A stretch of DNA of 64,000 nt from JACDHG01 sp963811585 (GCA_963811585.1 CAWERR010000001.1:1-64000), one strand, 5' to 3'; counted from the first letter of the stretch, positions 17,512-26,475 are shown. Notes: a model not told the origin generated them from the sequence alone. Numbers and translations are program-made.

Positions 17512-18966
17512 TCAACGCTTGGGGGACGGCGACGACGCCGCCCCCAGCACGAGCCAGCGGTCGCTGCGCTCGCGCCACACCAACGTAAGCATCCGCACCA
17601 GCATGAACCCGGAGAACGCCCACCACAGTGCTTCGAGACCGCCGTCGAGCCACATCACCGCCAGGGCCAAGGGCACAAACGCCGCCAGGTTGATGACGCC
17701 CGCCCAGGCGAGATAGCGGCCGTCGCCCGCGCCGATAAGCACACCGTCGAGCACGAACACGACGCCGGAGATCGGCTGGTGGAGGGCGACGATCAACAAT
17801 ACGCCGGAGAGCAGTTCCTGCACTTCGGCGTCCGGGGTGAACAGCGGTACGACGAGCGGCCTGGTCACGAGGATCAGGAGCCCGAGCACCACCCCGCACA
17901 CCACTCCCCACGTGATCATCCTGCGGGTGGCGGCGCGCGCACCGGCGGCGTCGCTGGCACCCAACAGCCTGCCTGTGATCGCTTGCCCGGCGATGGCGAT
18001 TGCGTCGAGAGCGAAGGCGAGGAAGGCCCACAGCGTGAACGCCACTTGGTGCGCGGCAATGGCCGGTGTTGACACCGTGGCGGCGACATAGGTGGCAAGG
18101 AGCAGGGCAGCCCGCAGGGTGAGAGTGCGGACGATGAGTGGCACGCCCACCCGCCACGCGGCCACGACCCCCGGCCGGTGAGGTCTGAGCGGCGCACCGA
18201 AGCGGCGAGCAGCACGCACGACGACGTACACCATCACGGCTGCCGCGACGCCCTGGGCGAGGAGAGTGCCCCAGGCAGACCCCGCGATGCCCCAGTCGAA
18301 CCCGTAGACGAAGATGACGTTCAAGACGATGTTGACGATGTTCGCGATGACAGCGACCACGAGCGGGGTGCGGGTGTCCTGCAGCCCGCGCAGGACACCC
18401 GTGGCGGCGAACATGACCAGCAAGGCGGCGATACCGAACGACGCGATCCGCAGGTACGTGATCGCAAACTCGCGCACGTCGGGGGCCGGGTTGAAGGCTC
18501 CGACGATCGCGGGCGTGAACACGAACGTCAGCGCCACGGCGGCAGCGCTGATGATCGCGGCAAGCCACAACCCGTCCACTCCGAGGCTGAGGGCCGCGCG
18601 CCGGTCGCCGGCTCCGATGCTCCGCGCGACGCTCGACGTGGTTCCGTAGGCCAGGAAGACAAACAGCCCGACCGCCGTCTGTACGACGGTCCCGGCGATC
18701 CCGAGGGCGGCGAGCTGGGCGGTGCCGAGGTGTCCGACGATGGCCGCGTCGGCGAGCAGGAAGAGCGGCTCGGAGATCAGGGCGGCAAACGCCGGGACAG
18801 CCAGCCGGGCGATCTCGCGGTCCTGCTGGCGTCGCGCTTTTCGAGCCCCGCCGCCACGGCCCGTGTCCGGTGTCGGCGTGTCGCTCGGCGTGTCCGCCGC
18901 ACTTGTGGGAAACCGGGGGCGACCGGGCTCTGAAGGTGCTAATTCGTCCGGTGGTGGATCGCTCAT
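17512..18966 (-). CDS. MATE family (DinF-like) efflux transporter
   Basis: About 484 residues with twelve hydrophobic segments. Typical MATE stretches are visible: IARLAVPAFAALISEPLFLLADAAIVGHLG (in part), SFGIAALLVMFAATGVLRGLQDTRTP and the second-half QAITGRLLGASDA. These antiporters use Na+ or H+ to export drugs or metabolites. ATG 18966 (MSDPPPDEL) is preferred over an upstream in-frame ATG at 19005 because the hydrophilic tail is then of normal length. A conserved neighbour of dnaB in this group. Confidence 0.88.
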   Translation of the reverse strand: MSDPPPDELAPSEPGRPRFPTSAADTPSDTPTPDTGRGGGARKARRQQDREIARLAVPAFAALISEPLFLLADAAIVGHLGTAQLAALGIAGTVVQTAVGLFVFLAYGTTSSVARSIGAGDRRAALSLGVDGLWLAAIISAAAVALTFVFTPAIVGAFNPAPDVREFAITYLRIASFGIAALLVMFAATGVLRGLQDTRTPLVVAVIANIVNIVLNVIFVYGFDWGIAGSAWGTLLAQGVAAAVMVYVVVRAARRFGAPLRPHRPGVVAAWRVGVPLIVRTLTLRAALLLATYVAATVSTPAIAAHQVAFTLWAFLAFALDAIAIAGQAITGRLLGASDAAGARAATRRMITWGVVCGVVLGLLILVTRPLVVPLFTPDAEVQELLSGVLLIVALHQPISGVVFVLDGVLIGAGDGRYLAWAGVINLAAFVPLALAVMWLDGGLEALWWAFSGFMLVRMLTLVWRERSDRWLVLGAASSPSPKR

Positions 18967-18977
18967 CCGCGCGCACC

Positions 18978-18996
18978 AGAAAGTTCGAAACTTTCT
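18978..18996. promoter_or_regulatory. 19-bp palindrome just upstream of the MATE gene
   Basis: AGAAAGTT CGA AACTTTCT: 8-bp arms, 3-base spacer, 12 bp before the MATE start codon. It could be a repressor operator or a leader hairpin covering the ribosome site of the transporter. Confidence 0.5.
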
Positions 18997-18997
18997 T

Positions 18998-19135
18998 TTC
19001 TCCACAAGAGCGGACGGGCATTGTCGCAGGTCAAACCGGGTCTCCCTTCCCCGCAGAGATTCTTGTCCACGGTTCTATCCCCAACCTGTGCACACCAACT
19101 GCGGCCTTTTCCACAGGCGTAACGACTTTTCCACA
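18998..19135. promoter_or_regulatory. Cluster of DnaA-box-like nonamers upstream of dnaB
   Basis: In the 338-bp MATE-dnaB gap there are TTCTCCACA (18998-19006), TTGTCCACG (19063-19071), TTTTCCACA (19107-19115) and TTTTCCACA (19127-19135), all in the same orientation and each within one or two bases of the actinobacterial DnaA box TTGTCCACA. The rest of the gap up to the dnaB ribosome site shows no other clear signal. Confidence 0.5.
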
Positions 19136-19304
19136 GGGGGTGTTGATCGTGGACTATCACGCGGCCGAGATCCCCCGTAACGTCCCTTCCTTGTGACGCA
19201 CATGTTCCCATCCCGCCGCGAGGTGTCCCGAGCCCGCTCTGTCGGCACCTCCGGTTAGCCTCGCAAATAGAACCAACCGCTCCCGAGAGTGACGAAGGAG
19301 ACAG

Positions 19305-20698
19305 GTGAGCATCACTGAGTACTACGGCCGTCAGACCGTCCCCGACGACGGCTACGACTCCAGTGCTGCTCCTGCTGGTCGCACCCCACCCCAAGACGAA
19401 CACGCCGAGCAGTCCGTGCTCGGCGCGATGCTCCTGAGCAAGGACGCGATCGCCGACGTCGTCGAGGTCATCCGCGGAAGCGACTTCTACCGGCCTGCCC
19501 ATGAGCTGATCTACGACGCCGTCCTCGACCTCTACGGCCGAGGCGAGCCTGCTGATGCGATCACGGTGTCGGCCGAGCTCACCAGGGCTGGCGACCTGCC
19601 CCGGGTCGGCGGCGCGCCGTACCTCCACACCCTGGTCGCGGGCGTGCCGGTTGCGGCAAACGCCGGCTACTACGCCGGCATCGTCCGCGAGAAGGCCATC
19701 TTGCGTCGGCTCGTCGACGCCGGCACGAAGATCGTCCAGATCGGGTATGCCGCCGAGGGACAGGTCGACGACGTAGTCGACCAGGCGCAGGCCGAGGTCT
19801 ACGCCGTCACCGACCAACGCACGTCGGAGGACTACGCCCCACTGTCCGACATCATGGAGCTCACCCTCGACGAGCTCGAGGCCATCGGCAACCGCGACGG
19901 GGCGATGGCAGGTGTCCCCACCGGGTTCCAGGAGCTGGACGACCTGACCAACGGCCTCCACGGAGGGCAGATGGTGATCCTGGCGGCAAGGCCGGCCGTC
20001 GGGAAGTCGACCCTGGGCTTGGATATCGCCCGGTCGGCGTCGATCAAGCACGGGTTGGCGAGTGTCATCTTCTCGCTGGAGATGAGCCGCACCGAGATCA
20101 CGATGCGGCTGCTGTCAGCGGAGGCGCGGGTCCCGATGCAATCACATGCGCAACGGCAAGATGAGCGACGACGACTGGAACAAGCTGGCCCGCAAGATGG
20201 GCGACGTGTCCGACGCGCCGCTGTTCATCGATGACTCGCCCAACCTGACGATGATGGAGATCAGGGCCAAGGCGCGACGGCTCAAGCAGCGCCACGACCT
20301 GCGGCTGATCGTCGTCGACTACCTGCAGCTGATGACGTCGGGCAGGAAGGTCGAGTCCCGCCAGCTGGAGGTGTCGGAGTTCTCTCGTCAGATCAAGCTG
20401 CTCGCCAAGGAGCTCGACATTCCGGTGATCGCGATCTCGCAGCTCAACCGTGGCTCCGAGCAGCGCACGTCGAAACGGCCGATTGCTCTCCGACCTTCGT
20501 GAGAGCGGTTCGTTCGAGCAGGACGCCGACCTGGTGATCCTGCTCCACCGCGAGGATCTCTACGAGAAGCAAGGCGAAGCCACCCGCCCTGGCGAGGCCG
20601 ACCTGATTGTGGCCAAGCACCGCAACGGCCAGACCAAAGACCTCGTGCTGGCGTTCCAGGGCCACTACTCGCGCTTCATCGACATGGCCCACGACTGA
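19305..20698 (+). pseudogene. dnaB: Replicative DNA helicase DnaB (two frameshifts as read)
   Basis: Hexameric 5'-3' helicase of the replication fork. The N-terminal domain (PPQDEHAEQSVLGAMLLS), linker, and RecA-like domain are present: Walker A ARPAVGKST, then FSLEMSRTEITMRLLSAEARVPM, DDSPNLTMMEIRAKARRL, LRLIVVDYLQLM (Walker B), ISQLNRGSEQRTSKRP, LLSDLRESGSFEQDADLVILLHR. GTG 19305 follows AAGGAG. Two frame changes, near 20140-20146 and 20484-20490, each look like one added base (the protein resumes as RNGKMSDDDW and LSDLRESG). As dnaB is essential, sequence error is the likely cause. No intein is present. Tandem hairpins follow the stop. Confidence 0.95.
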
Positions 20699-20706
20699 CA
20701 AACCTC

Positions 20707-20754
20707 TTGCGTCCGTGCAGCCGGTCGCTATCGCGCTCGGGGGCACGGACGCAA
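20707..20754 (+). terminator. Long hairpin after dnaB
   Basis: 12-bp arms TTGCGTCCGTGC / GCACGGACGCAA with a 24-base loop, starting 9 bp after the dnaB stop. Confidence 0.7.
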
Positions 20755-20762
20755 CAGCAAAA

Positions 20763-20787
20763 AGAAGGGAGTCATCGACTCCCTTCT
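20763..20787 (+). terminator. Second, tight hairpin after dnaB
   Basis: 11-bp perfect stem AGAAGGGAGTC / GACTCCCTTCT with an ATC loop, followed by ACTTCC. Together with the hairpin before it this makes a tandem terminator isolating dnaB from the next gene. Confidence 0.85.
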
Positions 20788-20810
20788 ACTTCCAACATAC
20801 AACGCACCAC

Positions 20811-20829
20811 GGGGCTTGCCGCAAGCCCC
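20811..20829. promoter_or_regulatory. Rifamycin-associated element (RAE)
   Basis: GGGGCTTGCCGCAAGCCCC, a 9-1-9 perfect palindrome whose other strand reads GGGGCTTGCGGCAAGCCCC, the published actinobacterial RAE consensus as I recall it. It lies 109 bp upstream of the helR start, the place expected for rifamycin-inducible genes. Confidence 0.85.
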
Positions 20830-20937
20830 GGGTCGTGCCGCAGAATTGCCGCCCGAGCCAGAAGTTATGGAATTGGGGGACCTGCAATGCACCCACGTGG
20901 CGGCGGTAGCCGCGCAGCTGCTGTTCGATCGGAGCTG

Positions 20938-23113
20938 ATGGACGTGAACCGCTTGACGACCAGCGCGTTTGACCTTCCCGACAACCTCACTCAGCAAGGC
21001 CGAGCCGACGCTGATCGCCGGCGACGAGAAGCACTTCGCGGCCATCGCGGAGAGCCTCGATCAGTCGATCGCCGACCTGTCCGACCGTCTGGATGCCGAG
21101 CGCAAGGCGCCTGGCGGCATTGGCCAGGAGGCGATGGACCGTGACATGGAGATCCACCGGCTGACCGCTCGCCTGCGCACGCTGCGCCGCTTCGGTCTGG
21201 ACCTCTGCCTCGGACACATCGTCAGCGCAGACAACCCCGAGCCCGTGTACGTCGGACGGCTCGGCCTCACGGACCGCGAGGGTCGTCGGCTGCTGCTCGA
21301 CTGGCGATCCCCTGCGGCCGAGCCGTTCTTCGGCGCGACCCACGCCAACCCGATGGGGCTGGCAAGCCGCCGCAGGTATCGCTGGACCCGCGGCCGGATC
21401 AGCGACTACTGGGACGAGGTGTTCACCTCGGACGGGCTTCGAGGGCACGCGCCGCGCTCGACGACCAGTCCGCCTTCATCGCCAGTCTCGGCAGCAGCCG
21501 GTCGCCCCGGATGCGAGACGTGCTCGGCACCATCCAGGCCGACCAGGACGCGATCATCCGCGCGGGGTCCCGCGGCGCGCTCATCGTCGACGGCGGCCCG
21601 GGCACGGGGAAGACCGTCGTCGCTCTGCACCGCACGGCCTACCTCCTCTACTCCGACCCACGCCTCGGCCACAGCCGGGGTGGCGTGCTGTTCGTCGGTC
21701 CGCACCAGCCGTATTTGGCCTACGTCGCCGACGTACTCCCCAGCCTCGGAGAGGAGGGCGTGCAGACCTGCACCCTGCGAGACCTCGTCTCCGAGGGAGC
21801 CGCAGCAGTGATCGAGACCGACCCGGACGTCGCCCGCCTCAAGTCGTCAGCGGACTTGGTGAAGGCGATCGAGCCGGCCGTCAGCCTCTATGAGGAGCCG
21901 CCGACCCAACCGATGACCGTCGAGACCGACTGGTCCGACATCTGGCTCAGCGCCGCCGATTGGGCGGAGGCGTTCGCAGCGCGGTCCGGGGACTCCGCAC
22001 AACGAGGCGCGCGACCAGGTCTTGGACGAGCTGCTCACGATCCTGATCGACAATCACGACGACGAGGTCTCACCTGACCTGCTGCGCAGGTCGCTGCTGC
22101 AGAACCACGAGCTGATCGAAACCTTCAACCGAGCCTGGCCGCTGATCGAAGCAACCGACCTCGTCGGAGATTTGTGGTCGGTACCCGCCTACCTACGCAG
22201 GTGCGCTCCCTGGCTCAGCTCCGACGAGGTTCAGAAGCTGCAGCGCGGGGACGCCCACGCCTGGACGTTGTCCGACCTGCCGCTCCTGGACGCAGCGCGG
22301 CAGCGGCTCGGCGACCCGGAAGTCTCACGGCGTAAGCGGCGAGCGGAGGCCACGGTCACCGCGGAACGCGAACGCATGGAACGCGTCGTCGACGAACTGA
22401 TCGAGGTCGGCGGCGACGAGTACGGTGACGGCCTGGTGTCGATGCTTCGCGGCGAGGACTTCCGCGACGCCCTGGTCGACGCGTCTGCACTGCCCAGCGC
22501 CGATCCTGACCTGCTTGCCGGCCCGTTCGCGCACATCGTGGTCGACGAGGCTCAGGAGCTGACCGACGCCGAGTGGCAGATGTTGCTGCTCCGCTGCCCA
22601 TCCCGGAGCTTCACGATCGTCGGGGACCGCGCACAGGCAAGGCACGGGTTCACGGAGGCGTGGCAGGAACGGCTCGAGCGGGTGGGCCTCGATCGGATCA
22701 GCCTAGCCTCCCTGAGCATCAACTACCGGACTCCGGAAGAGGTCATGGCCGAAGCCGAGCCGGTCATCAGGGCCGTGTTCCCGGACGCCAACGTGCCGAC
22801 CTCCATCCGCAGCGGTGGCGTCCCCGTCGTACACGGATCTGCTTCGGATCTGGGCTCGATCCTGGACACCTGGCTCGCCGAGCATGCCGAAGGAATCGCC
22901 TGCGTTATCGGGACTGGTGACACCGGCGCTGACTCAGTGCCGCCGACGGCTCGCGTGCGGTGTCTAACTCCGGAACTGTCGAAGGGGCTCGAGTTCGACC
23001 TGGTCGTCCTCATCGACCCAGAGGGGTTCGGCACCGGGATCGAAGGAGCGGTCGACCGCTACGTCGCGATGACCCGAGCGACCCAGCAACTCGTCGTTCT
23101 CACGACCTCCTGA
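20938..23113 (+). pseudogene. helR: HelR/HelD-type RNA polymerase recycling ATPase (frameshifted as read)
   Basis: Superfamily 1 helicase-like motor that displaces stalled or rifamycin-bound RNA polymerase. Order: N-terminal TSAFDLP then AEPTLIAGDEKHFAAIAESL (antiparallel coiled-coil arm), DNPEPVYVGRLGLTDREG, LLLDWRSPAAEPFF, Walker A DGGPGTGKTVVALHRTAYLL, linker, VDEAQELTDAEWQMLL (Walker B), SFTIVGDRAQ, SINYRTPEEVM, and the end TPELSKGLEFDLVVL ... YVAMTRATQQLVVL. Three frame changes (about 20993, 21435, 21995) break it as read; each is a net one-base change. Start ATG 20938 (or GTG 20944) is set by the family N-terminus. The RAE upstream supports the HelR subclass rather than generic UvrD. 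Confidence 0.88.
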
Positions 23114-23123
23114 CGCGCCGGAC

Positions 23124-23150
23124 TGTCACAACTCACTGCCGAGCGGCGTC
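23124..23150 (+). promoter_or_regulatory. Candidate ECF41 promoter
   Basis: TGTCACA (23124-23130), exactly 16 bases, then CGTC (23147-23150), 33 bp before the decarboxylase start. This equals the motif reported for ECF41 targets (TGTCACA-N16-CGTC, from memory), and an ECF41 sigma gene is the second gene of the transcript. Confidence 0.8.
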
Positions 23151-23183
23151 TTCATGCCGAATGACCGACAACAGGAGGCAGTG

Positions 23184-23777
23184 ATGACCAGTAACACCCG
23201 TGTTCCCGGAACCGAGCTCAATGGCGTCTACGGAGGGCTGCTCAAGATCGCGATGCGCAAGATGGTCGGCGGCGTACCGGAAAGTGCCGAGGTGCTGTGG
23301 CACAACCCGCCGGTCTTCAAGGACATGATGCGGTTCGGCGGCAAGACCGACAAGTGGGACCGCCTCGACCGCAACCTGGCATCCTTCGCGACCATGGCCG
23401 CGGCCGCTGAGGTCGGCTGCAGCTTCTGCCTGGACCTCGGCTACTTCATGTCCCACAACAAGGGGCTGGACGAGGCCAAGGCGCGCGAGGTGCCGCGTTG
23501 GCGGGAGTCCGACGTGTTCACGCCGCTGGAGCGACGGGTTATGGAGTACGCCGTGGCGATGTGCCAGACCTCGCCGACCGTCACCGACGAGATGTCGGCC
23601 GCCTTGCTCGGGGAGCTGGGGGCGCCGGCGCTGGTGGAGCTGACCGCGAAGGTCGCCTTCATGAACCTCAGCGCGCGGGCCAATGTCGCGCTCGGCATCC
23701 GGTCGGAGGAGTACGCCGCGGCGTGCGGCCTGCAGCCGCTGGCGACCCAGGCGAAGCCCGTAGTCTCCACGCCATGA
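23184..23777 (+). CDS. Carboxymuconolactone decarboxylase family (AhpD-like) protein, ECF41 partner
   Basis: 197 residues with the AhpD-type redox motif Cys79-Ser-Phe-Cys82 and His91 (CSFCLDLGYFMSHN). Proteins of this fold act as thiol-dependent peroxidase partners or decarboxylases; in ECF41 loci the gene next to the sigma factor is typically of this COE group (carboxymuconolactone decarboxylase, oxidoreductase or epimerase) and is the main sigma target. AGGAGG precedes ATG 23184. Its stop overlaps the sigma gene start by four bases (ATGA). Confidence 0.92.
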   Translation: MTSNTRVPGTELNGVYGGLLKIAMRKMVGGVPESAEVLWHNPPVFKDMMRFGGKTDKWDRLDRNLASFATMAAAAEVGCSFCLDLGYFMSHNKGLDEAKAREVPRWRESDVFTPLERRVMEYAVAMCQTSPTVTDEMSAALLGELGAPALVELTAKVAFMNLSARANVALGIRSEEYAAACGLQPLATQAKPVVSTP

Positions 23778-24643
23778 GCGGAGACCCGTTCGTCACCCAC
23801 CGCGGCCTGCTCTTCACCGTCGCCTACGAGATGCTCGGCTCGGCAGTCGACGCCGAAGACGTGGTGCAAGAGGCCTGGCTGAAGTGGACCAACGTCGACC
23901 AGGCCGAGGTCCGGGACCCACGTGCCTATCTGGTCCGGATCGTCACTCGCAAGGCGCTCGACCAGTTGCGAACAGTGTCGAGGCGGCGTGAGGAGTACAT
24001 CGGGCCGTGGCTGCCGGAGCCGCTGCTGACCAGCCCCGACGTGGCCGAGGACGTCGAGCTGGCAGACAGCCTGTCGATGGCGATGCTGCTGGTGCTCGAG
24101 ACCCTGACGCCGACCCAACGGGCGGTGTTCGTGCTGCACGAGGTGTTCGACCTGGGGTACGACGAGCTCGCTGAGGCAGTGGGCAAGACCCCGGCCGCCG
24201 TACGCCAGATCGCCCACCGGGCGCGGGAGCACGTTGCCGCGCGGCGGCCACGCGGGGTCGTTTCTCCGGCCGATACCCGGTTTGCGCTGGAGGCGTTCCA
24301 GCGGGCGCTCTCGACCGGCGACCTCCAGGATCTGGTCGACATCCTGGCGCCTGACGTCGTCGCCCTTGGCGACGGAGGCGGCGTCAAGCAGGCTCTGCCG
24401 CGGCCCATCGTGGGCGCCGAGAAGGTGGCCCGCCTGCTGGCGGCCGGCATGGCCTGGGCTGCCGCGATGACGGCCGAGATGGCCCAGGTGAACGGCTGGC
24501 CGGCCCTGATCATCCGGCTGGATGGTGAGATCGACAGTGTCGTGTCGATGCGCGTCGAGGACGGCCTGGTCAGTGGGATCTACACAGTCCGGAACCCCGA
24601 GAAGCTCTCGCGGATCCTGCAGGAGGCGGCAGTCAGTCGCTGA
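23774..24643 (+). CDS. ECF41-group sigma factor with SnoaL-like C-terminal domain
   Basis: 289 residues. Sigma region 2 (about 5-75; GLLFTVAYEMLGSAVDAEDVVQ, DPRAYLVRIVTRKALD), the ECF41 signature GPWLPEP after region 2, region 4 (LTPTQRAVFVLHEVFDLGYDEL ... AVRQIAHRAREHV), then a SnoaL-like domain with DGGG at Asp200 and NPEKL at Asn274, the two motifs reported to control ECF41 activity in place of an anti-sigma factor. ATG 23774 overlaps the upstream stop. With the decarboxylase it forms a complete self-controlled regulatory pair. Confidence 0.93.
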   Translation: MSGDPFVTHRGLLFTVAYEMLGSAVDAEDVVQEAWLKWTNVDQAEVRDPRAYLVRIVTRKALDQLRTVSRRREEYIGPWLPEPLLTSPDVAEDVELADSLSMAMLLVLETLTPTQRAVFVLHEVFDLGYDELAEAVGKTPAAVRQIAHRAREHVAARRPRGVVSPADTRFALEAFQRALSTGDLQDLVDILAPDVVALGDGGGVKQALPRPIVGAEKVARLLAAGMAWAAAMTAEMAQVNGWPALIIRLDGEIDSVVSMRVEDGLVSGIYTVRNPEKLSRILQEAAVSR

Positions 24644-24678
24644 GGCTAACCGGGCGCGTTGTCGTGGCCGAGATGTGC

Positions 24679-24698
24679 AACCGGTACGTCTACCGGTT
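24679..24698 (+). terminator. Hairpin after the ECF41 gene
   Basis: 8-bp perfect repeat AACCGGTA / TACCGGTT around CGTC, 35 bp after the sigma stop and between convergent genes. Confidence 0.55.
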
Positions 24699-24773
24699 CC
24701 TCTTCGTCGTGATGCTCATCTTTGTCATCATCATCTCGTTCACCGTGGTGCCGATGGTGATAAGGCGATCGTG

Positions 24774-25540
24774 TCAGGGCCCGAGCGTTGCGATTGGGAG
24801 CACGTGGACTCCGTCCTTGCGTCGGTACGCGAGTCCGGTGGCGATGACGACACCCAATGCCGCCGGTTCCCCGCACGCTTGGGTGTCGACCTTGCGGGCG
24901 AACTCCAGCAGGGTCTGGGCGGCCGCGTCGACCTGGGCTGCTCCGAGCTTGACCTCGAAGGCCCCCCAAGAACCACCGTCGGTTGCGACGACGGCGTCCA
25001 CCTCAAGCCCCTTGTTGTCCCGGTAGTGCAGCACCTGTCCGCCCAGCGGTTGAGAGAGCACCCGGAGGTCGCGGACCACCATCGACTCGAACATGAAGCC
25101 AAGGGTCTGCAGGTCGGTAAGCAGCTTGGCGGGTGAGGTGCGCAGCGCGGCCACCGCTAGGGACGGGTCGGCAAAGTGTCGCTTTGGTGAGGATCTCAAC
25201 TGGGCACGCGACCGCAGCGCCGGTGCCCACGCTGGCTGGCTCTCGACCACCATCAGTCGCTCGAGGACATCGATGTACTCACTCGCGGTTATCCGGTTCA
25301 TGGCTCCCTCTGCTCCGGCAGTATCTGCGGCCAGGGTCTTCATCGTCACCTCGGTGGCAATGTTGCGTGCCAGCGAGCGGAGGAGGGCATTCACACGCTG
25401 CGGGTCCCGTCGAGTCCCGGCGACCAGGGGCACGTCCACGTGGCTGATTTGGGTGAGGTAGTCCTGCGCAGCACGCGAAGCCAGCTCCGGTGACCGGTCG
25501 TACCAACCCGGCCATCCGCCCACGTTCGGGTCGCTGAGGT
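24774..25540 (-). pseudogene. 5'-truncated AAA-family ATPase, DUF4143 C-terminal part only
   Basis: About 255 residues match the C-terminal half of the DUF4143 ATPases: GGWPGWYDRSPELASRAAQDYL, VNALLRSLARNIATEVTMKTLA, ITASEYIDVLERLMVVESQPAW, RHFADPSLAVAALR, GFMFESMVVRDLRVLSQ, VLHYRDNKGLEVDAVV and GAFEVKLG. The N-terminal AAA domain with Walker A/B is missing: upstream, the LysR gene ends at the same point and the reading frame is then only its shadow. So this is a deletion remnant rather than a working gene. Members of this family are often linked to toxin-antitoxin-like or mobile functions. Confidence 0.65.
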
Positions 25541-26401
25541 TCAGCCAGTCGAGACCAGTGCGTCGATCAGCGCCATGGTCGCGGGCGGGTCGGGGGGTTC
25601 GCCGTACGTCGCGATGTACACGTGCCTCGTCGCGTCCGGGATCTCGTGTGCGTTGACGTTCGGCTGCTGGTGGGCACGCAGCGCGAGCCCGGGAATGGTG
25701 GCGACGCCCATCCCCGCCGCGACGAGCGCCTGGATGCCGACGATGTCGTCGGTGCCGTAGGCGATGTTCGGCTCGAACCCCGCGCGGTCGCACAGCGCGA
25801 CGAGATGCGAGCGACACGTCTCGCATCCCGCCACCCACTGGGCGTCGCGGTGTTGGGAGAGACGGCGTTTTCGATCCAGGGTGAGCAGGTAGGTCGGGTC
25901 GTCGAGCAGGTGGATGAGCCGGATGCCGTCCGTCTCGGGTGGTGCCTCGTCGTACCTGAACACCACTGCCGCGTCGACCTCGCCGGCGCGGAGCATGCTG
26001 AGCGCCTCCGGCGGATGCGTGTCGAGGACCTCCAGCGTGATGCCGGGATGGCGGGCTGCAAGGCGCTCGGCGGCCGGAGGTATGACGGCGACCAGCGCCG
26101 ACGCAAACGTCGCGACCCGCACCCGGCCGGCGTTCAGCCCCACGTGGGTCGACAGCTCGGCGGCGGCGGAGTCGACCCGTCCCACAATCTCGGCCGCACG
26201 CTCGGCAAGCATCCAGCCGGCCTCGGTCAGCCGGATCCCGCGGCCGACCCGCTGGAACAGCTGGGCGCCGGTCTCGGCTTCCAGCCGGGCGAGGTGGTGG
26301 CTGACGGACGGCTGCGAGTAGTGCAGCTCCCGGGCAGCCGCGGTCACCGACCCGTGACGGGCAACGGCAGCCAGGATGCGAAGACGTGCGACATCGAGCA
26401 T
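25541..26401 (-). CDS. LysR family transcriptional regulator
   Basis: 286 residues: winged helix-turn-helix (LRILAAVARHGSVTAAARELHYSQPSVSHHLARLE in parts, residues 7-42) and a type 2 periplasmic-binding-like effector domain (RVRVATFASALVAVIPPAAERL, VDAAVVFRYDE, LLDDPTYLL). Start ATG 26401 is where the family begins. It is divergent from a cysteine dioxygenase gene 75 bp away, so it probably controls that gene in response to a sulfur amino acid or related metabolite (inference from the layout). Confidence 0.92.
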   Translation of the reverse strand: MLDVARLRILAAVARHGSVTAAARELHYSQPSVSHHLARLEAETGAQLFQRVGRGIRLTEAGWMLAERAAEIVGRVDSAAAELSTHVGLNAGRVRVATFASALVAVIPPAAERLAARHPGITLEVLDTHPPEALSMLRAGEVDAAVVFRYDEAPPETDGIRLIHLLDDPTYLLTLDRKRRLSQHRDAQWVAGCETCRSHLVALCDRAGFEPNIAYGTDDIVGIQALVAAGMGVATIPGLALRAHQQPNVNAHEIPDATRHVYIATYGEPPDPPATMALIDALVSTG

Positions 26402-26403
26402 TC

Positions 26404-26421
26404 ATCAATGGTATCTATGAT
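26404..26421. promoter_or_regulatory. Candidate LysR-type binding site (T-N11-A)
   Basis: ATCA-N10-TGAT in the short gap between divergent lysR and cysteine dioxygenase genes. It begins 3 bp from the lysR start codon, so binding would also repress lysR. Confidence 0.45.
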
Positions 26422-26475
26422 TGTCCACGAGAATAGGCATTAGACGTGATGAGTCATCCGGGCCATCCTGAGGGC

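Noticed and set aside
18998..19135. Chromosome replication origin
   Set aside because: DnaA-box-like sites are few, there is no AT-rich unwinding region, and dnaA/dnaN are absent; a regulatory role is more likely.
19305..20698. Intein or split gene in dnaB
   Set aside because: The frame changes are single-base; no extra sequence interrupts the helicase homology.
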